Below are positions 33,386 to 40,884 of a stretch of 64,000 bases of DNA, in pieces. The notes under the pieces were generated by a model. The model was not told the origin of the DNA. It did no database searches and was given only the letters and a program-made list of their open reading frames with translations. Numbering within the stretch: the stretch's first letter is position 1; each line of letters starts with the position of its first letter. The stretch is from Cellulomonas sp. C5510 (lineage in GTDB: Bacteria; Actinomycetota; Actinomycetes; Actinomycetales; Cellulomonadaceae): assembly GCF_019797765.1 (NCBI RefSeq), contig NZ_CP081862.1:372001-436000 (forward strand), in the 5' to 3' direction. The position numbers and the translations under genes were made by a program.

Positions 33386-34504
33386 ATGGCACTGGGCGAC
33401 ATCAGCACCCTGCTCGTGTGGGGTGCGGCGACGGCGTTCACGATCGCCCTGATCGCGTACTCGGTCGCGCTCGCCCGGGTGGCCGACGCCGCCTCCCGCG
33501 AGCACCGTGCCGCCCGTGCCGCCGCCCGGCAGACGCGCCTGGCCGCCCGGGAGGCCGTGGGGGCGGGCGGTCCGTCGTCGCTCGTGGTGCCCGCGGACGG
33601 GCCCTCCGGCGCGGAGCCGGGTCCGGCCGGCCCTGTCCTGCCCGCCGCGACCGGCGAGGGGCAGGGCGGCACCGCTGCAGCCACGGCCCGCTCGGCGGCC
33701 ACCGGCATCGCCGGCTCCACCACCGCGCTCGGCATCGTCCTGCTGCTGGTGGGCATCGTGCTCCGCGGCGCCGCCGCCGGGCGCTGGCCCACCGCGAACA
33801 TGTACGAGTTCACCCTGGTCGGGACCCTCGTGGCGTCCGTCGTCCTCGCCGTCGTGCAGCGCCGGCGCGTGGTGCCGTTCCTCGGGGTCGTCGTCATGGG
33901 CATCGCCGTGCTGGCGCTCGTGCTCGGGCTGAACGCGTTCTACGTGCAGGCCGACGCCGTCCAGCCCGCCCTCCAGAACTACTGGCTCGTGATCCACGTC
34001 GGCGTCGCGATCATCGCCACCGGCATCTTCACCGTCGCGTTCGCCACCGCCGTGCTCCAGGTGCTCCAGGACGGGCGCGAGACCGGGCGCTCGCACGTCG
34101 ACCACCGGTGGAACCGCCTCGACGGTCTGCGCCGGCCGCTCGCGCGCTGGCGCGTCACCGGCCCGGCCTGGTCGTGGCTGCGCACCGTCCCGCCGGCCCG
34201 GCAGCTCGAGGCGCTGTCCTTCCGGCTCAACGCCATCGGCTTCGTGCTCTGGACGCTCACGCTGATCGGCGGGGCCATCTGGGCCGAGCAGGCCTGGGGC
34301 CGGTACTGGGGCTGGGACCCCAAGGAGGTCGGCACGTTCGTGGCGTGGGTCGTCTACGCCGCGTACCTGCACGCCCGCACGACCCGCGGCTGGGCCGGCC
34401 GCCGGGCCGCGTACTTCGTGTACGTCGGCTACGCGGTGGTGCTGGCGAACTTCACCGTGGTGAACCTGTTCGTCTCCGGCAAGCACTCGTACTCCGGGCT
34501 CTGA
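33386..34504 (+). CDS. ccsB: Cytochrome c biogenesis protein CcsB/ResC (CcsA family)
   Basis: Haem-presenting subunit of the system II synthase. The tryptophan-rich WWD signature WAEQAWGRYWGWDPKEVG (about residues 300-317) is intact, and conserved histidines lie in LVIHVGVAII and near the C terminus. The 372-residue protein has about eight transmembrane segments; the N-terminal half contains an Ala/Gly/Pro-rich insert (about 40-110). GGTGGAGGAC precedes the ATG. It ends the ccs operon. Confidence 0.94.
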   Translation: MALGDISTLLVWGAATAFTIALIAYSVALARVADAASREHRAARAAARQTRLAAREAVGAGGPSSLVVPADGPSGAEPGPAGPVLPAATGEGQGGTAAATARSAATGIAGSTTALGIVLLLVGIVLRGAAAGRWPTANMYEFTLVGTLVASVVLAVVQRRRVVPFLGVVVMGIAVLALVLGLNAFYVQADAVQPALQNYWLVIHVGVAIIATGIFTVAFATAVLQVLQDGRETGRSHVDHRWNRLDGLRRPLARWRVTGPAWSWLRTVPPARQLEALSFRLNAIGFVLWTLTLIGGAIWAEQAWGRYWGWDPKEVGTFVAWVVYAAYLHARTTRGWAGRRAAYFVYVGYAVVLANFTVVNLFVSGKHSYSGL

Positions 34505-34600
34505 CCGGGCGCGCCCGCGGCGGGGCGTCCGGGCCGGGCCGGGCACGGGTGCCGGTCGAGTCGGGGCGGGTGCCCGTCGCGGACCGGCGCGGGAGCGGGC

Positions 34601-35020
34601 TCAGCCCCGGGCGTCGCCCGGGAGGTCGCCGTCGGGCTGCTGCGGCTGGTCGCCGCGCCGGGGAGGCCGGTCCTCGTCGGGCCGTGGCCCCCGCGTCTCG
34701 CGCTCGCGACGGAGGCGTTCCTGCTCGAGGCGCCAGAGGAACTCCGGGTCGTCGTCCGGGGCGACCGGGCCACCGCGTCCCGGTCCGGGCCGGCCGGAGG
34801 GGCCCGGCGCGGTACCTCCACCCCCGCCGCCCGCGCGGCGTGCGCGCTGGGACCGGCGGACGAGGATCCACGTGATCGGGCCCACGAACGGGACGAGCGC
34901 CACGAGCACCCACGGGAGCCGGGGGACGCCGAGCCGGTCCTCGTCGTCACTCGAGACGATGTCGGCGACGGCGTACACCGTCAGTCCGATCATCGCGAGG
35001 AGCAGCAGGGCGCGGGCCAT
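34601..35020 (-). CDS. PLDc_N-domain small membrane protein
   Basis: A 139-residue protein with two N-terminal transmembrane segments (ALLLLAMIGLTVYAVADIV and LPWVLVALVPFVGPITWILVRR), matching the phospholipase-D N-terminal membrane module, but with no phospholipase domain. The C-terminal 75 residues are Gly/Pro-rich and charged. Function unknown. Its ATG is 7 bases from a TAGGCT box, with no ribosome site. Confidence 0.8.
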   Translation of the reverse strand: MARALLLLAMIGLTVYAVADIVSSDDEDRLGVPRLPWVLVALVPFVGPITWILVRRSQRARRAGGGGGGTAPGPSGRPGPGRGGPVAPDDDPEFLWRLEQERLRRERETRGPRPDEDRPPRRGDQPQQPDGDLPGDARG

Positions 35021-35027
35021 GCGTCCC

Positions 35028-35033
35028 AGCCTA
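35028..35033 (-). promoter_or_regulatory. Leaderless-type -10 box of the PLDc_N gene
   Basis: TAGGCT on the minus strand lies 7 bases before the ATG (35020). Confidence 0.5.
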
Positions 35034-35083
35034 ACCAGCGCGGAGCAGGGGGCCGAGCCGAGCGGGGCGTCCCGGCGGCGGCC

Positions 35084-35095
35084 TACCCTGGGCGG
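35084..35095 (+). promoter_or_regulatory. Leaderless-type -10 box of the DUF4229 gene
   Basis: TACCCT (35084-35089) lies 6 bases before the GTG at 35096. Confidence 0.5.
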
Positions 35096-35461
35096 GTGCC
35101 CGTGGTGACGTACTCCCTGCTCCGGCTCGCCCTGTTCGTGGCCTGCCTCGCCGGCCTCGTGCTCGCCGGGACGGGCTGGCTGCTCGGCGTGGTGCTCGCC
35201 GCGCTGCTCGCGGCGCTGCTGTCGTACGTGCTGCTGGCCGGGCCGCGCGACCGCGCGGCGCTGTGGCTGCAGGCCCGCTCGGAGGCACGGGGCGACCGTC
35301 CGCGGCTCTCGCGCCGGGCCGCCGAGGACGCCGCGGCCGAGGACGCCGCGGTCGACGCGTCGACCACCCCCGACGGGCCGGCGGCCCCGGACGGCCGCGG
35401 GGCGCCGGATCGCGCCACCGGGACCGGGTCGGAGGACGCCGCGCCGGGCCGCCCGTCCTGA
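35096..35461 (+). CDS. DUF4229-type small membrane protein
   Basis: A 121-residue protein with two closely spaced hydrophobic segments (LRLALFVACLAGLVLAGTGW and GVVLAALLAALLSYVLLA) and a charged Ala/Asp-rich tail. It resembles the DUF4229 proteins encoded next to menA in many actinobacteria; the function is unknown. It converges on menA, whose stop lies 6 bases beyond its own. Confidence 0.75.
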   Translation: MPVVTYSLLRLALFVACLAGLVLAGTGWLLGVVLAALLAALLSYVLLAGPRDRAALWLQARSEARGDRPRLSRRAAEDAAAEDAAVDASTTPDGPAAPDGRGAPDRATGTGSEDAAPGRPS

Positions 35462-35467
35462 CCGGGG

Positions 35468-36337
35468 TCAGAGCGCCAGACCGAGCCCCAGCAGCACGCC
35501 GAACGCGAGCTCGTACATCCCCGTCCCGGCGAGCACCGGCACCAGGGCGATCCCCCGGGCGCCGACCAGCACCGTGAACGCGAGCAGCCCGGCCGGGAGC
35601 GCCAGCAGCATGACCAGCAGCGCCCACGGGTTCGCCAGGGCGCAGGCCACGCCGAGCAGCACGGGCAGCACCACCATCACCGCGTAGACGACGCGCGCGC
35701 GGCGCTCGCCGATCCGCACGGCGAGCGTGCGCTTGCCCACCAGGGCGTCGGTGGGGACGTCGCGCAGGTTGTTCACCATGAGCAGCGCGCACGCGATCAG
35801 CCCGACGGCGACCGCCCCGACCCACGCCGGCCACGTCAGCCGCCCCGCCTGGGTGTAGGTGGTGCCGAGCACCGCGACGAGGCCGAAGAACAGGAAGACG
35901 CCGACCTCGCCGAGACCCAGGTACCCGTACGGGCGCCGGCCCCCGGTGTAGAACCACGCCGCCAGGACGCACAGCGCGCCGACCGCGAGCAGCCACCACT
36001 GCCCGGACAGGGCGACCAGGGCCAGGCCCAGCACCCCCGCGACGCCGAACGCGGCGAAGGCGGCCCCCCGCACCGCCCGCGGCCGTGCGGCCCCGCTGGC
36101 GGTGAGCCGCATCGGGCCGACCCGCTCCGTGTCGGTGCCGCGCACCCCGTCGGAGTAGTCGTTCGCGTAGTTCACGCCGACCTGCAGGGCCAGGGCCACG
36201 CCCGCGGCGAGCAGGGCCCGGCCGAGGTGCGCCGCGTCGACCTGCGCGGCGGCGCCGGTGCCGACCAGCACGGGCGCCACGGCGGCGGGCAGGGTGCGCG
36301 GGCGGGCGCCGGCGATCCACTCGGACGAGGTGGCCAT
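35468..36337 (-). CDS. menA: 1,4-dihydroxy-2-naphthoate polyprenyltransferase
   Basis: UbiA-family integral membrane prenyltransferase that joins 1,4-dihydroxy-2-naphthoate to a polyprenyl diphosphate, giving demethylmenaquinone. The first aspartate-rich motif is NYANDYSDGVRGTD (about residues 59-72) and the second is NNLRDVPTDALVGKRTLAVRIG (about 171-192). It has 289 residues and about nine membrane segments. The ATG follows CCAGGAGCACC. The menE gene is upstream on the same strand, 107 bases away. Confidence 0.94.
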   Translation of the reverse strand: MATSSEWIAGARPRTLPAAVAPVLVGTGAAAQVDAAHLGRALLAAGVALALQVGVNYANDYSDGVRGTDTERVGPMRLTASGAARPRAVRGAAFAAFGVAGVLGLALVALSGQWWLLAVGALCVLAAWFYTGGRRPYGYLGLGEVGVFLFFGLVAVLGTTYTQAGRLTWPAWVGAVAVGLIACALLMVNNLRDVPTDALVGKRTLAVRIGERRARVVYAVMVVLPVLLGVACALANPWALLVMLLALPAGLLAFTVLVGARGIALVPVLAGTGMYELAFGVLLGLGLAL

Positions 36338-36444
36338 GGTGCTCCTGGGGTCGGGTGCGGGCGGGTCGGGTGCGGCGGGGGTGCGGGCCGGGCGACGCGG
36401 GGTGCGGCTCGCGGGCGGGAGCCCGACCGTACCCCGCCCGTCGC

Positions 36445-37629
36445 TCAGGCCGGCGGTGGGGTCGCGCGGGCCAGGGAGCGCCTCGCCAGCTCGGTGGCCG
36501 CGCTCCGGTCGGGCTTGCCCGGCCCGCGCAACGGCAGCGCGTCGAGCAGCACGAGGTGCCGGGGGGCGGCGGCCGGGCCGAGCCGCTCGGTCACCGCGCG
36601 GCGCAGCGGGTCGAGCGCGGGGGTCGGCGCGGCGGGGTCCGGGACGACGACGGCGACGAGCGCCTGACCCCACTCGGCGTCGGGGACGCCGACGACCAGG
36701 ACCTCGCCGACGCCCTCCAGCGTCGCCAGCACGCGCTCGGTCGCGGCGGGCGCGACCTTCACGCCCCCGGTGACCAGGACGTCGTCGGCCCGGCCGAGCA
36801 CCTCGAGGCGCGTCGTGCCGCCGTCGGGCCCGGCGGCCCACCGGCCGAGGTCGCTGGTGCGCAGCCACCGGACCCCGTCGCGCCGCTCGAACAGCTCGGC
36901 GTCCAGGCCGGGCCGACCCCGGTAGCCCGCCGCGAGCACCGGCCCGGCCAGCCGGATCCGGCCGTCGTCCTCCAGCGCGACGGAGACGCCGTCGAGCGGC
37001 TCGCCGTCGTACACGCAGCCGCCGCAGGTCTCCGACATGCCGTACGTGGTGACGACCCGCGCACCGGCGTCCCGGGCGCGTTCGACGAGGCCCGGCGGGC
37101 TCGCCGCGCCACCCAGCAGCACCGCGTCGTAGGCGGCCAGAGCCTCGCGGCCCGCGTCGTCGGCGAGCAGGCGGTGCACCTGCGTGGGCACCAGCGACGT
37201 GTAGCGGGGGCCAGGGCCGGGCAGTGCGCGGGTGGCCACCGCGAAGGCGTCCGGGCGGAAGGGCCCGCCCAGCGCGGCCGGCTCGGTGCCGGCCACCAGC
37301 GACCGGACGAGCACCTGCAGCCCGGCGACGTGCGCGGGCGGTAGCGGCAGCAGCCACCGGCCCGGGCCGCCGAGCCGGCGGTGCGTCGCCTCCGCGGACG
37401 CCCGCAGCGCGGCGGCTGTCAGCATCACCTCGCGGGGCGTGCCGGTCGACCCGGAGGTCCTCACGAGCAGCGCGACGTCGTCGGGCACGGTGCCGCGGTC
37501 CTCGTCCGGGGTGGCGTCCTCGACGGGCAGCACCGCCGGGCCCGACCCGTCGAGCGCGGCGGCGAGCGCGTCGCGCAGCGCGGGGACCCCGGCGGCGGTG
37601 GCGGTCACGGCGCGGACGGGTCGGCTCAC
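36445..37629 (-). CDS. menE: o-Succinylbenzoate--CoA ligase
   Basis: AMP-forming acyl-CoA ligase that activates o-succinylbenzoate for MenB. The P-loop motif LLVRTSGSTGTPREVMLT (about residues 67-84) and the A5 motif YGMSETCGGCVYDG are clear, and the C-terminal catalytic lysine is in RGPGKPDRSA. At 394 residues it is shorter than typical 450-500-residue MenE proteins, as in several actinobacteria. The GTG at 37629 lies 6 bases from a -10 box, so the transcript is probably leaderless. Confidence 0.9.
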   Translation of the reverse strand: MSRPVRAVTATAAGVPALRDALAAALDGSGPAVLPVEDATPDEDRGTVPDDVALLVRTSGSTGTPREVMLTAAALRASAEATHRRLGGPGRWLLPLPPAHVAGLQVLVRSLVAGTEPAALGGPFRPDAFAVATRALPGPGPRYTSLVPTQVHRLLADDAGREALAAYDAVLLGGAASPPGLVERARDAGARVVTTYGMSETCGGCVYDGEPLDGVSVALEDDGRIRLAGPVLAAGYRGRPGLDAELFERRDGVRWLRTSDLGRWAAGPDGGTTRLEVLGRADDVLVTGGVKVAPAATERVLATLEGVGEVLVVGVPDAEWGQALVAVVVPDPAAPTPALDPLRRAVTERLGPAAAPRHLVLLDALPLRGPGKPDRSAATELARRSLARATPPPA

Positions 37630-37635
37630 CCGGCC

Positions 37636-37657
37636 AGGGTAGGTCCGCCCGTAGAGT
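37636..37657. promoter_or_regulatory. Overlapping divergent promoters of menE and the DUF3048 lipoprotein gene
   Basis: On the minus strand TACCCT (37641-37636) is 6 bases before the menE GTG. On the plus strand TAGAGT (37652-37657) lies 40 bases before the DUF3048 ATG, which has a GGAGG ribosome site. The boxes are 10 bases apart, so the polymerase footprints must overlap. Confidence 0.55.
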
Positions 37658-37697
37658 GTCGCGGAACGCACGACAGCGGCACGGAGGTCCGGAAGAG

Positions 37698-38762
37698 ATG
37701 GTCCACACCACGAGGCGGCGGCTGCGGCGCGCCGGCGCGCTGGCGGTCGCGGCGACGCTGCTGGTCGCCGGGTGCTCCCAGGAGGAGGCCCCCGCGCCCG
37801 AGGCCACCACGGTGGCGCCGACGCTCGACCCGCACAAGGCGGCGGCGCCCGAGCCCGTCGTGCCGGCCACCTGGCCGCTGACCGGCGTGGCCGGGGAGGT
37901 CGCGAACCGACCGGCCCTCGCGGTGAAGGTGGAGAACACCGCCACGGCGCGGCCGCAGTCGGGGCTCGAGCAGGCCGACGTCGTCTGGGAGACGATCGTC
38001 GAGTTCGAGGTCTCCCGCCTGGTCGCGGTGTTCCACTCGCAGATCCCCGCGGAGATCGGCCCGATCCGCTCGGTGCGCCCGATGGACCCGGACATCGTCG
38101 CCCCGCTCAACGGCCTGCTGACGTTCTCCGGCGGCCAGCCGGGCATCCTCGCGCTCGTGGACGCCAGCCCCGTGCAGCCGATCAGCCACGACGCCGGTGC
38201 CGCGGGTCTGTACCGCGTGAGCAGCCGCAGCGCGCCGCACAACGTCTACGGGGACCCGAACGCCCTGTGGGCGCAGGCCGACGCGAACCACCAGGGCAGC
38301 CCGGGCGAGCAGTTCGCGTTCGCCCGGTCGCCGGAGCGCGCCACGGCGGTCACGCAGGGCACCCCGGCCACGACCCTCGCGTTCGACCTGTCCAGCCAGT
38401 CGAAGCCGTCCTGGACCTGGAACGGCACCGTGTGGGAGCGCTCGGAGGGGTCGACGCCGGCGACCGACGCGACCGGCGCGCGCCTCACGGCGACCAACGT
38501 CGTCTCCGTCGTGGCGGACCACCTGGGCACCGGGTTCGGCGCGCAGAACGGGGCGACCGTGCCGACCTACGTGCTCGGCGGGGGCTCCGGCGAGGGCACG
38601 CTGGCCACGGGCGGCAGGACGGTCGCGGTCCGCTGGCAGAAGGAGTCGCGCGACGCGCCCCTGGTGCTGACGACCGCGGACGGGAAGACGGCCGAGCTCG
38701 CGCCCGGCAGCACGTGGGTGGAGCTGGTGCCGAAGGGCTCCGGGTCGCTGACCGTCTCCTGA
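37698..38762 (+). CDS. DUF3048-domain (YerB-like) lipoprotein
   Basis: A 354-residue exported lipoprotein: a basic, hydrophobic signal ending in LLVAGC (Cys26), an Ala/Pro-rich linker, then two DUF3048 regions (RPALAVKVENTATARPQSGLEQADVVWETIVE; PAEIGPIRSVRPMDPDIVAPLNGLLTFSGGQPG; C-terminal VRWQKESRDAPLVLTTADGKTAEL). The family, typified by Bacillus YerB, is of unknown function at the cell envelope. The stop codon is the first unit of an 8-bp tandem repeat. Confidence 0.9.
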   Translation: MVHTTRRRLRRAGALAVAATLLVAGCSQEEAPAPEATTVAPTLDPHKAAAPEPVVPATWPLTGVAGEVANRPALAVKVENTATARPQSGLEQADVVWETIVEFEVSRLVAVFHSQIPAEIGPIRSVRPMDPDIVAPLNGLLTFSGGQPGILALVDASPVQPISHDAGAAGLYRVSSRSAPHNVYGDPNALWAQADANHQGSPGEQFAFARSPERATAVTQGTPATTLAFDLSSQSKPSWTWNGTVWERSEGSTPATDATGARLTATNVVSVVADHLGTGFGAQNGATVPTYVLGGGSGEGTLATGGRTVAVRWQKESRDAPLVLTTADGKTAELAPGSTWVELVPKGSGSLTVS

Positions 38763-38799
38763 CGGCCTGACGGCCTGACGGCCTGACGGCCTGACGGCC
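38760..38799. repeat. Five tandem copies of an 8-bp unit at a stop codon
   Basis: TGACGGCC is repeated five times without interruption. The first TGA is the stop codon of the DUF3048 gene, and the array ends 5 bases before the menB stop on the other strand. Copy number could vary by slippage without changing either protein. Confidence 0.9.
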
Positions 38800-38804
38800 C
38801 GGCG

Positions 38805-39791
38805 TCAGTAGGCGTACGGGAACCGGCTCCAGTCGGGGTCGCGGCGCTCGAGGAACGCGTCGCGGCCCTCGACGGCCTCGTCGGTCATGTACGCGAGCCG
38901 GGTCGCCTCGCCCGCGAAGACCTGCTGCCCGGCGAGCCCGTCGTCCGCGAGGTTGAACGCGAACTTCAGCATCCGCACGGCCTGCGGGGACTTCGTCGCG
39001 ATGATCCGCGCGTACTCCAGCGCGGCGTCCTCGAGGTGCTCGTGGTCGACGACGTCGTTCACGGCCCCCCAGGCGTACGCCTGCTCCGCCGAGTACTCCC
39101 GCGCCAGGAAGAAGATCTCCCGGGCGCGCTTCTGGCCCACCTGCCGGGCGAGCAGGGCGGAGCCGTACCCGCCGTCGAACGAGCCCACGTTCGCGTCGGT
39201 CTGCATGAACCGCGCGTGCTGCCGGGAGGCGATGGTGAGGTCGGCGACGACGTGCAGCGAGTGGCCGCCGCCGGCCGCCCAGCCGTTCACCACCGCGACG
39301 ACGACCTTCGGCATCGTGCGGATGAGCCGCTGCACCTCGAGGATGTGCAGCCGCCCGGCGCGCGCCGGGTCGATGTGGTCGGCCGTCGCGGCGTCGGGCG
39401 AGTCGGTGTAGCGGTAGCCGTCGCGCCCGCGGATGCGCTGGTCACCGCCGGAGCAGAACGCGTACCCGCCGTCCTTGGGGCTGGGTCCGTTCCCCGTGAG
39501 CAGCACGGTGCCGACGTCCGACGTCATGCGCGCGTGGTCGAGCACCCGGTACAGCTCGTCGACCGTGTGGGGCCGGAACGCGTTGCGGACCTCGGGCCGG
39601 TCGAACGCCACGCGCACGACGGGCAGGTCGCGCTCGGTGCCGTCCGCCGCCCGGCACACCCCGCGGTGGTACGTGAGGTCGGTGAGCTCGCCGACGCCGG
39701 TGACCGTCCGCCACCGCGCGGGGTCGAAGGTGTCGGAGACGCGCGGGGGGAGGGCGGGCGCCGGGGCTGCGGGATGGGTGGGCTCGGTCAC
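38805..39791 (-). CDS. menB: 1,4-Dihydroxy-2-naphthoyl-CoA synthase
   Basis: Crotonase-fold enzyme that cyclises o-succinylbenzoyl-CoA. The MenB signatures NGPSPKDGGYAFCSGGDQRIRG (about residues 111-132), VVVAVVNGWAAGGGHSLHVVADLTIAS (oxyanion hole) and QTDANVGSFDGGYGSALLARQVG are intact, and the C terminus ends in the conserved RFPYAY. It has 328 residues, slightly long because of an Ala/Pro-rich N terminus. The GTG at 39791 is 6 bases from a -10 box. Confidence 0.96.
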   Translation of the reverse strand: MTEPTHPAAPAPALPPRVSDTFDPARWRTVTGVGELTDLTYHRGVCRAADGTERDLPVVRVAFDRPEVRNAFRPHTVDELYRVLDHARMTSDVGTVLLTGNGPSPKDGGYAFCSGGDQRIRGRDGYRYTDSPDAATADHIDPARAGRLHILEVQRLIRTMPKVVVAVVNGWAAGGGHSLHVVADLTIASRQHARFMQTDANVGSFDGGYGSALLARQVGQKRAREIFFLAREYSAEQAYAWGAVNDVVDHEHLEDAALEYARIIATKSPQAVRMLKFAFNLADDGLAGQQVFAGEATRLAYMTDEAVEGRDAFLERRDPDWSRFPYAY

Positions 39792-39797
39792 CCGCCC

Positions 39798-39803
39798 AGC
39801 GTA
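39798..39803 (-). promoter_or_regulatory. Leaderless-type -10 box of menB
   Basis: TACGCT on the minus strand lies 6 bases before the GTG at 39791. Confidence 0.5.
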
Positions 39804-39819
39804 GGGTGCCGAGCAATCC

Positions 39820-39833
39820 GGTACGGTCGTACC
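39820..39833. promoter_or_regulatory. Palindromic operator, likely for the adjacent TetR protein
   Basis: GGTACGGTCGTACC has perfect 6-bp arms around a 2-base centre, a shape typical of TetR-family operators. It lies between menB and the SMR exporter gene, whose operon encodes a TetR regulator. Confidence 0.6.
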
Positions 39834-39851
39834 AGAATGCGGGCGCGGGAC

Positions 39852-39890
39852 GGCGGACGAGGCCACCCGGCGCGCCCGCCACGAAGGGTG
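39852..39890 (+). promoter_or_regulatory. Possible guanidine-III-like riboswitch before the SMR exporter
   Basis: The leader can fold as an H-type pseudoknot. GGCGG (39852-39856) pairs with CCGCC (39876-39880). The loop begins with ACGAGG, and its CACCC (39864-39868) pairs with GGGTG (39886-39890), which overlaps the GAAGGG ribosome site. The order stem, ACGAGG, pseudoknot strand, stem, A-rich joiner, pseudoknot strand matches the known guanidine-III class, but the usual ACAAGACGG segment is not conserved (here ACGAAGGGTG). A divergent member or a coincidence are both possible. Confidence 0.35.
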
Positions 39891-39899
39891 CGTGACCGC

Positions 39900-40223
39900 A
39901 TGGCATGGGTCGTCCTGATCCTCTCCGGCCTGCTCGAGGCCGGGTGGGCCCTGAGCCTCAAGGCGTCCGACGGCTTCAGCAGGCTCTGGCCCAGCGTGGC
40001 GTTCGCGGTCTTCGCCGTCGCGTCGTTCGCCGGTCTCAGCTGGGCGCTGCGCGAGCTGCCGGTCGGCGCCGCGTACGCGGTCTGGGTCGGCGTGGGTGCG
40101 GCCACCACCGCGATCCTCGCCGTCGTGCTGCTGGACGAGCCGCTCTCGGTGCTCAAGGTCGTGTCGCTGGTGCTCATCGTCGCCGGCGTGATCGGGCTGA
40201 ACCTGTCGGGCGGGCACGGGTGA
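39900..40223 (+). CDS. SMR-family exporter, SugE/Gdx-like (probable guanidinium exporter)
   Basis: A 107-residue, four-helix dual-topology transporter. The essential Glu is in LILSGLLEAGWALSLKASDGFSRLWPS (about residue 13), and the LPVGAAYAVWVGVGA motif in helix 3 is typical of the SugE/Gdx branch, whose characterised members export guanidinium rather than large drugs. It is cotranslated with a TetR regulator (GTGA overlap). The TetR-type palindrome and a possible riboswitch precede it. The substrate is inferred from the subfamily. Confidence 0.85.
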   Translation: MAWVVLILSGLLEAGWALSLKASDGFSRLWPSVAFAVFAVASFAGLSWALRELPVGAAYAVWVGVGAATTAILAVVLLDEPLSVLKVVSLVLIVAGVIGLNLSGGHG

Positions 40224-40879
40224 CCGCCGTGCCGGGCCGCACCGGCGACGCCACGGCCCGCGGGACCGCCCGCGCCGCGGGCACCGCGCGCACGCCGAAG
40301 GGAGACCTCCGGCGCGGGCAGCTCGCGCGGGCCGCGGCGGAGCTGGTGCGCGCGGAGGGACCGGTCGCGCTCAGCCACCGGGCCGTGGCGGCCCGCGCGG
40401 GGCTGCCGCTCGCGGCGACGACGTACTACTACCGCGGGCTCGACGACCTGGCCGCCGCAGCCGGCAGCGCGCTGGTGGCGGACTGGGTCGCCCACGCGGA
40501 CGGAGTGCTGCGGCGGGTGCGGTCCGCGCCCGCGCCCGATCCTGTCGCCGCCGTGGTCGAGGCGGTGCTGCCGCCCGGCGACGACGCCACCGTCCGCGCG
40601 CACTACGAGCAGCTCCTCGCGGCTGCGCGCGTGCCGGCACTGGCGGCGGCACTCGGTGCCGGCCGCGCCCGGCTCGACGCGGTGCTGGAGCAGCTGCTCG
40701 ACGCGCTCGGCCGGGGCGACGTCGCCCCGGCGACCGTTCTCGCGCTGGTCGACGGCGCCGTGGTCGCCGCCGCGAGCGAGGGCCGCCCGGTGCGGGAGAC
40801 CGCCCGCGCGCTGCTCGCGGACGCCCTGCCCGGGCGTGCGCCCCTGCCCCGTGCCGCCGGTGCCGACGCCGTACGCTGA
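40220..40879 (+). CDS. TetR-family transcriptional regulator
   Basis: The N-terminal HTH (LARAAAELVRAEGPVALSHRAVAARAGLPLAATTYYYRGLDDL, about residues 35-76) is of TetR type; the rest is an all-helical ligand domain, 219 residues in total. The first 30 residues are Ala/Arg/Thr-rich. It starts with GTG overlapping the SMR gene's stop and probably represses the SMR-tetR pair by binding the palindrome at 39820-39833. The ligand is unknown. Confidence 0.85.
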   Translation: MTAVPGRTGDATARGTARAAGTARTPKGDLRRGQLARAAAELVRAEGPVALSHRAVAARAGLPLAATTYYYRGLDDLAAAAGSALVADWVAHADGVLRRVRSAPAPDPVAAVVEAVLPPGDDATVRAHYEQLLAAARVPALAAALGAGRARLDAVLEQLLDALGRGDVAPATVLALVDGAVVAAASEGRPVRETARALLADALPGRAPLPRAAGADAVR

Positions 40880-40884
40880 GGCGC
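40872..40884 (+). promoter_or_regulatory. Leaderless-type -10 box of menC
   Basis: TACGCT (40872-40877) ends in the tetR stop codon and lies 7 bases before the menC GTG at 40885. menC-menD may thus be transcribed independently of the exporter. Confidence 0.5.

Noticed and set aside
38760..38799. Short tandem repeat as a CRISPR array
   Set aside because: The units are contiguous 8-mers without spacers.
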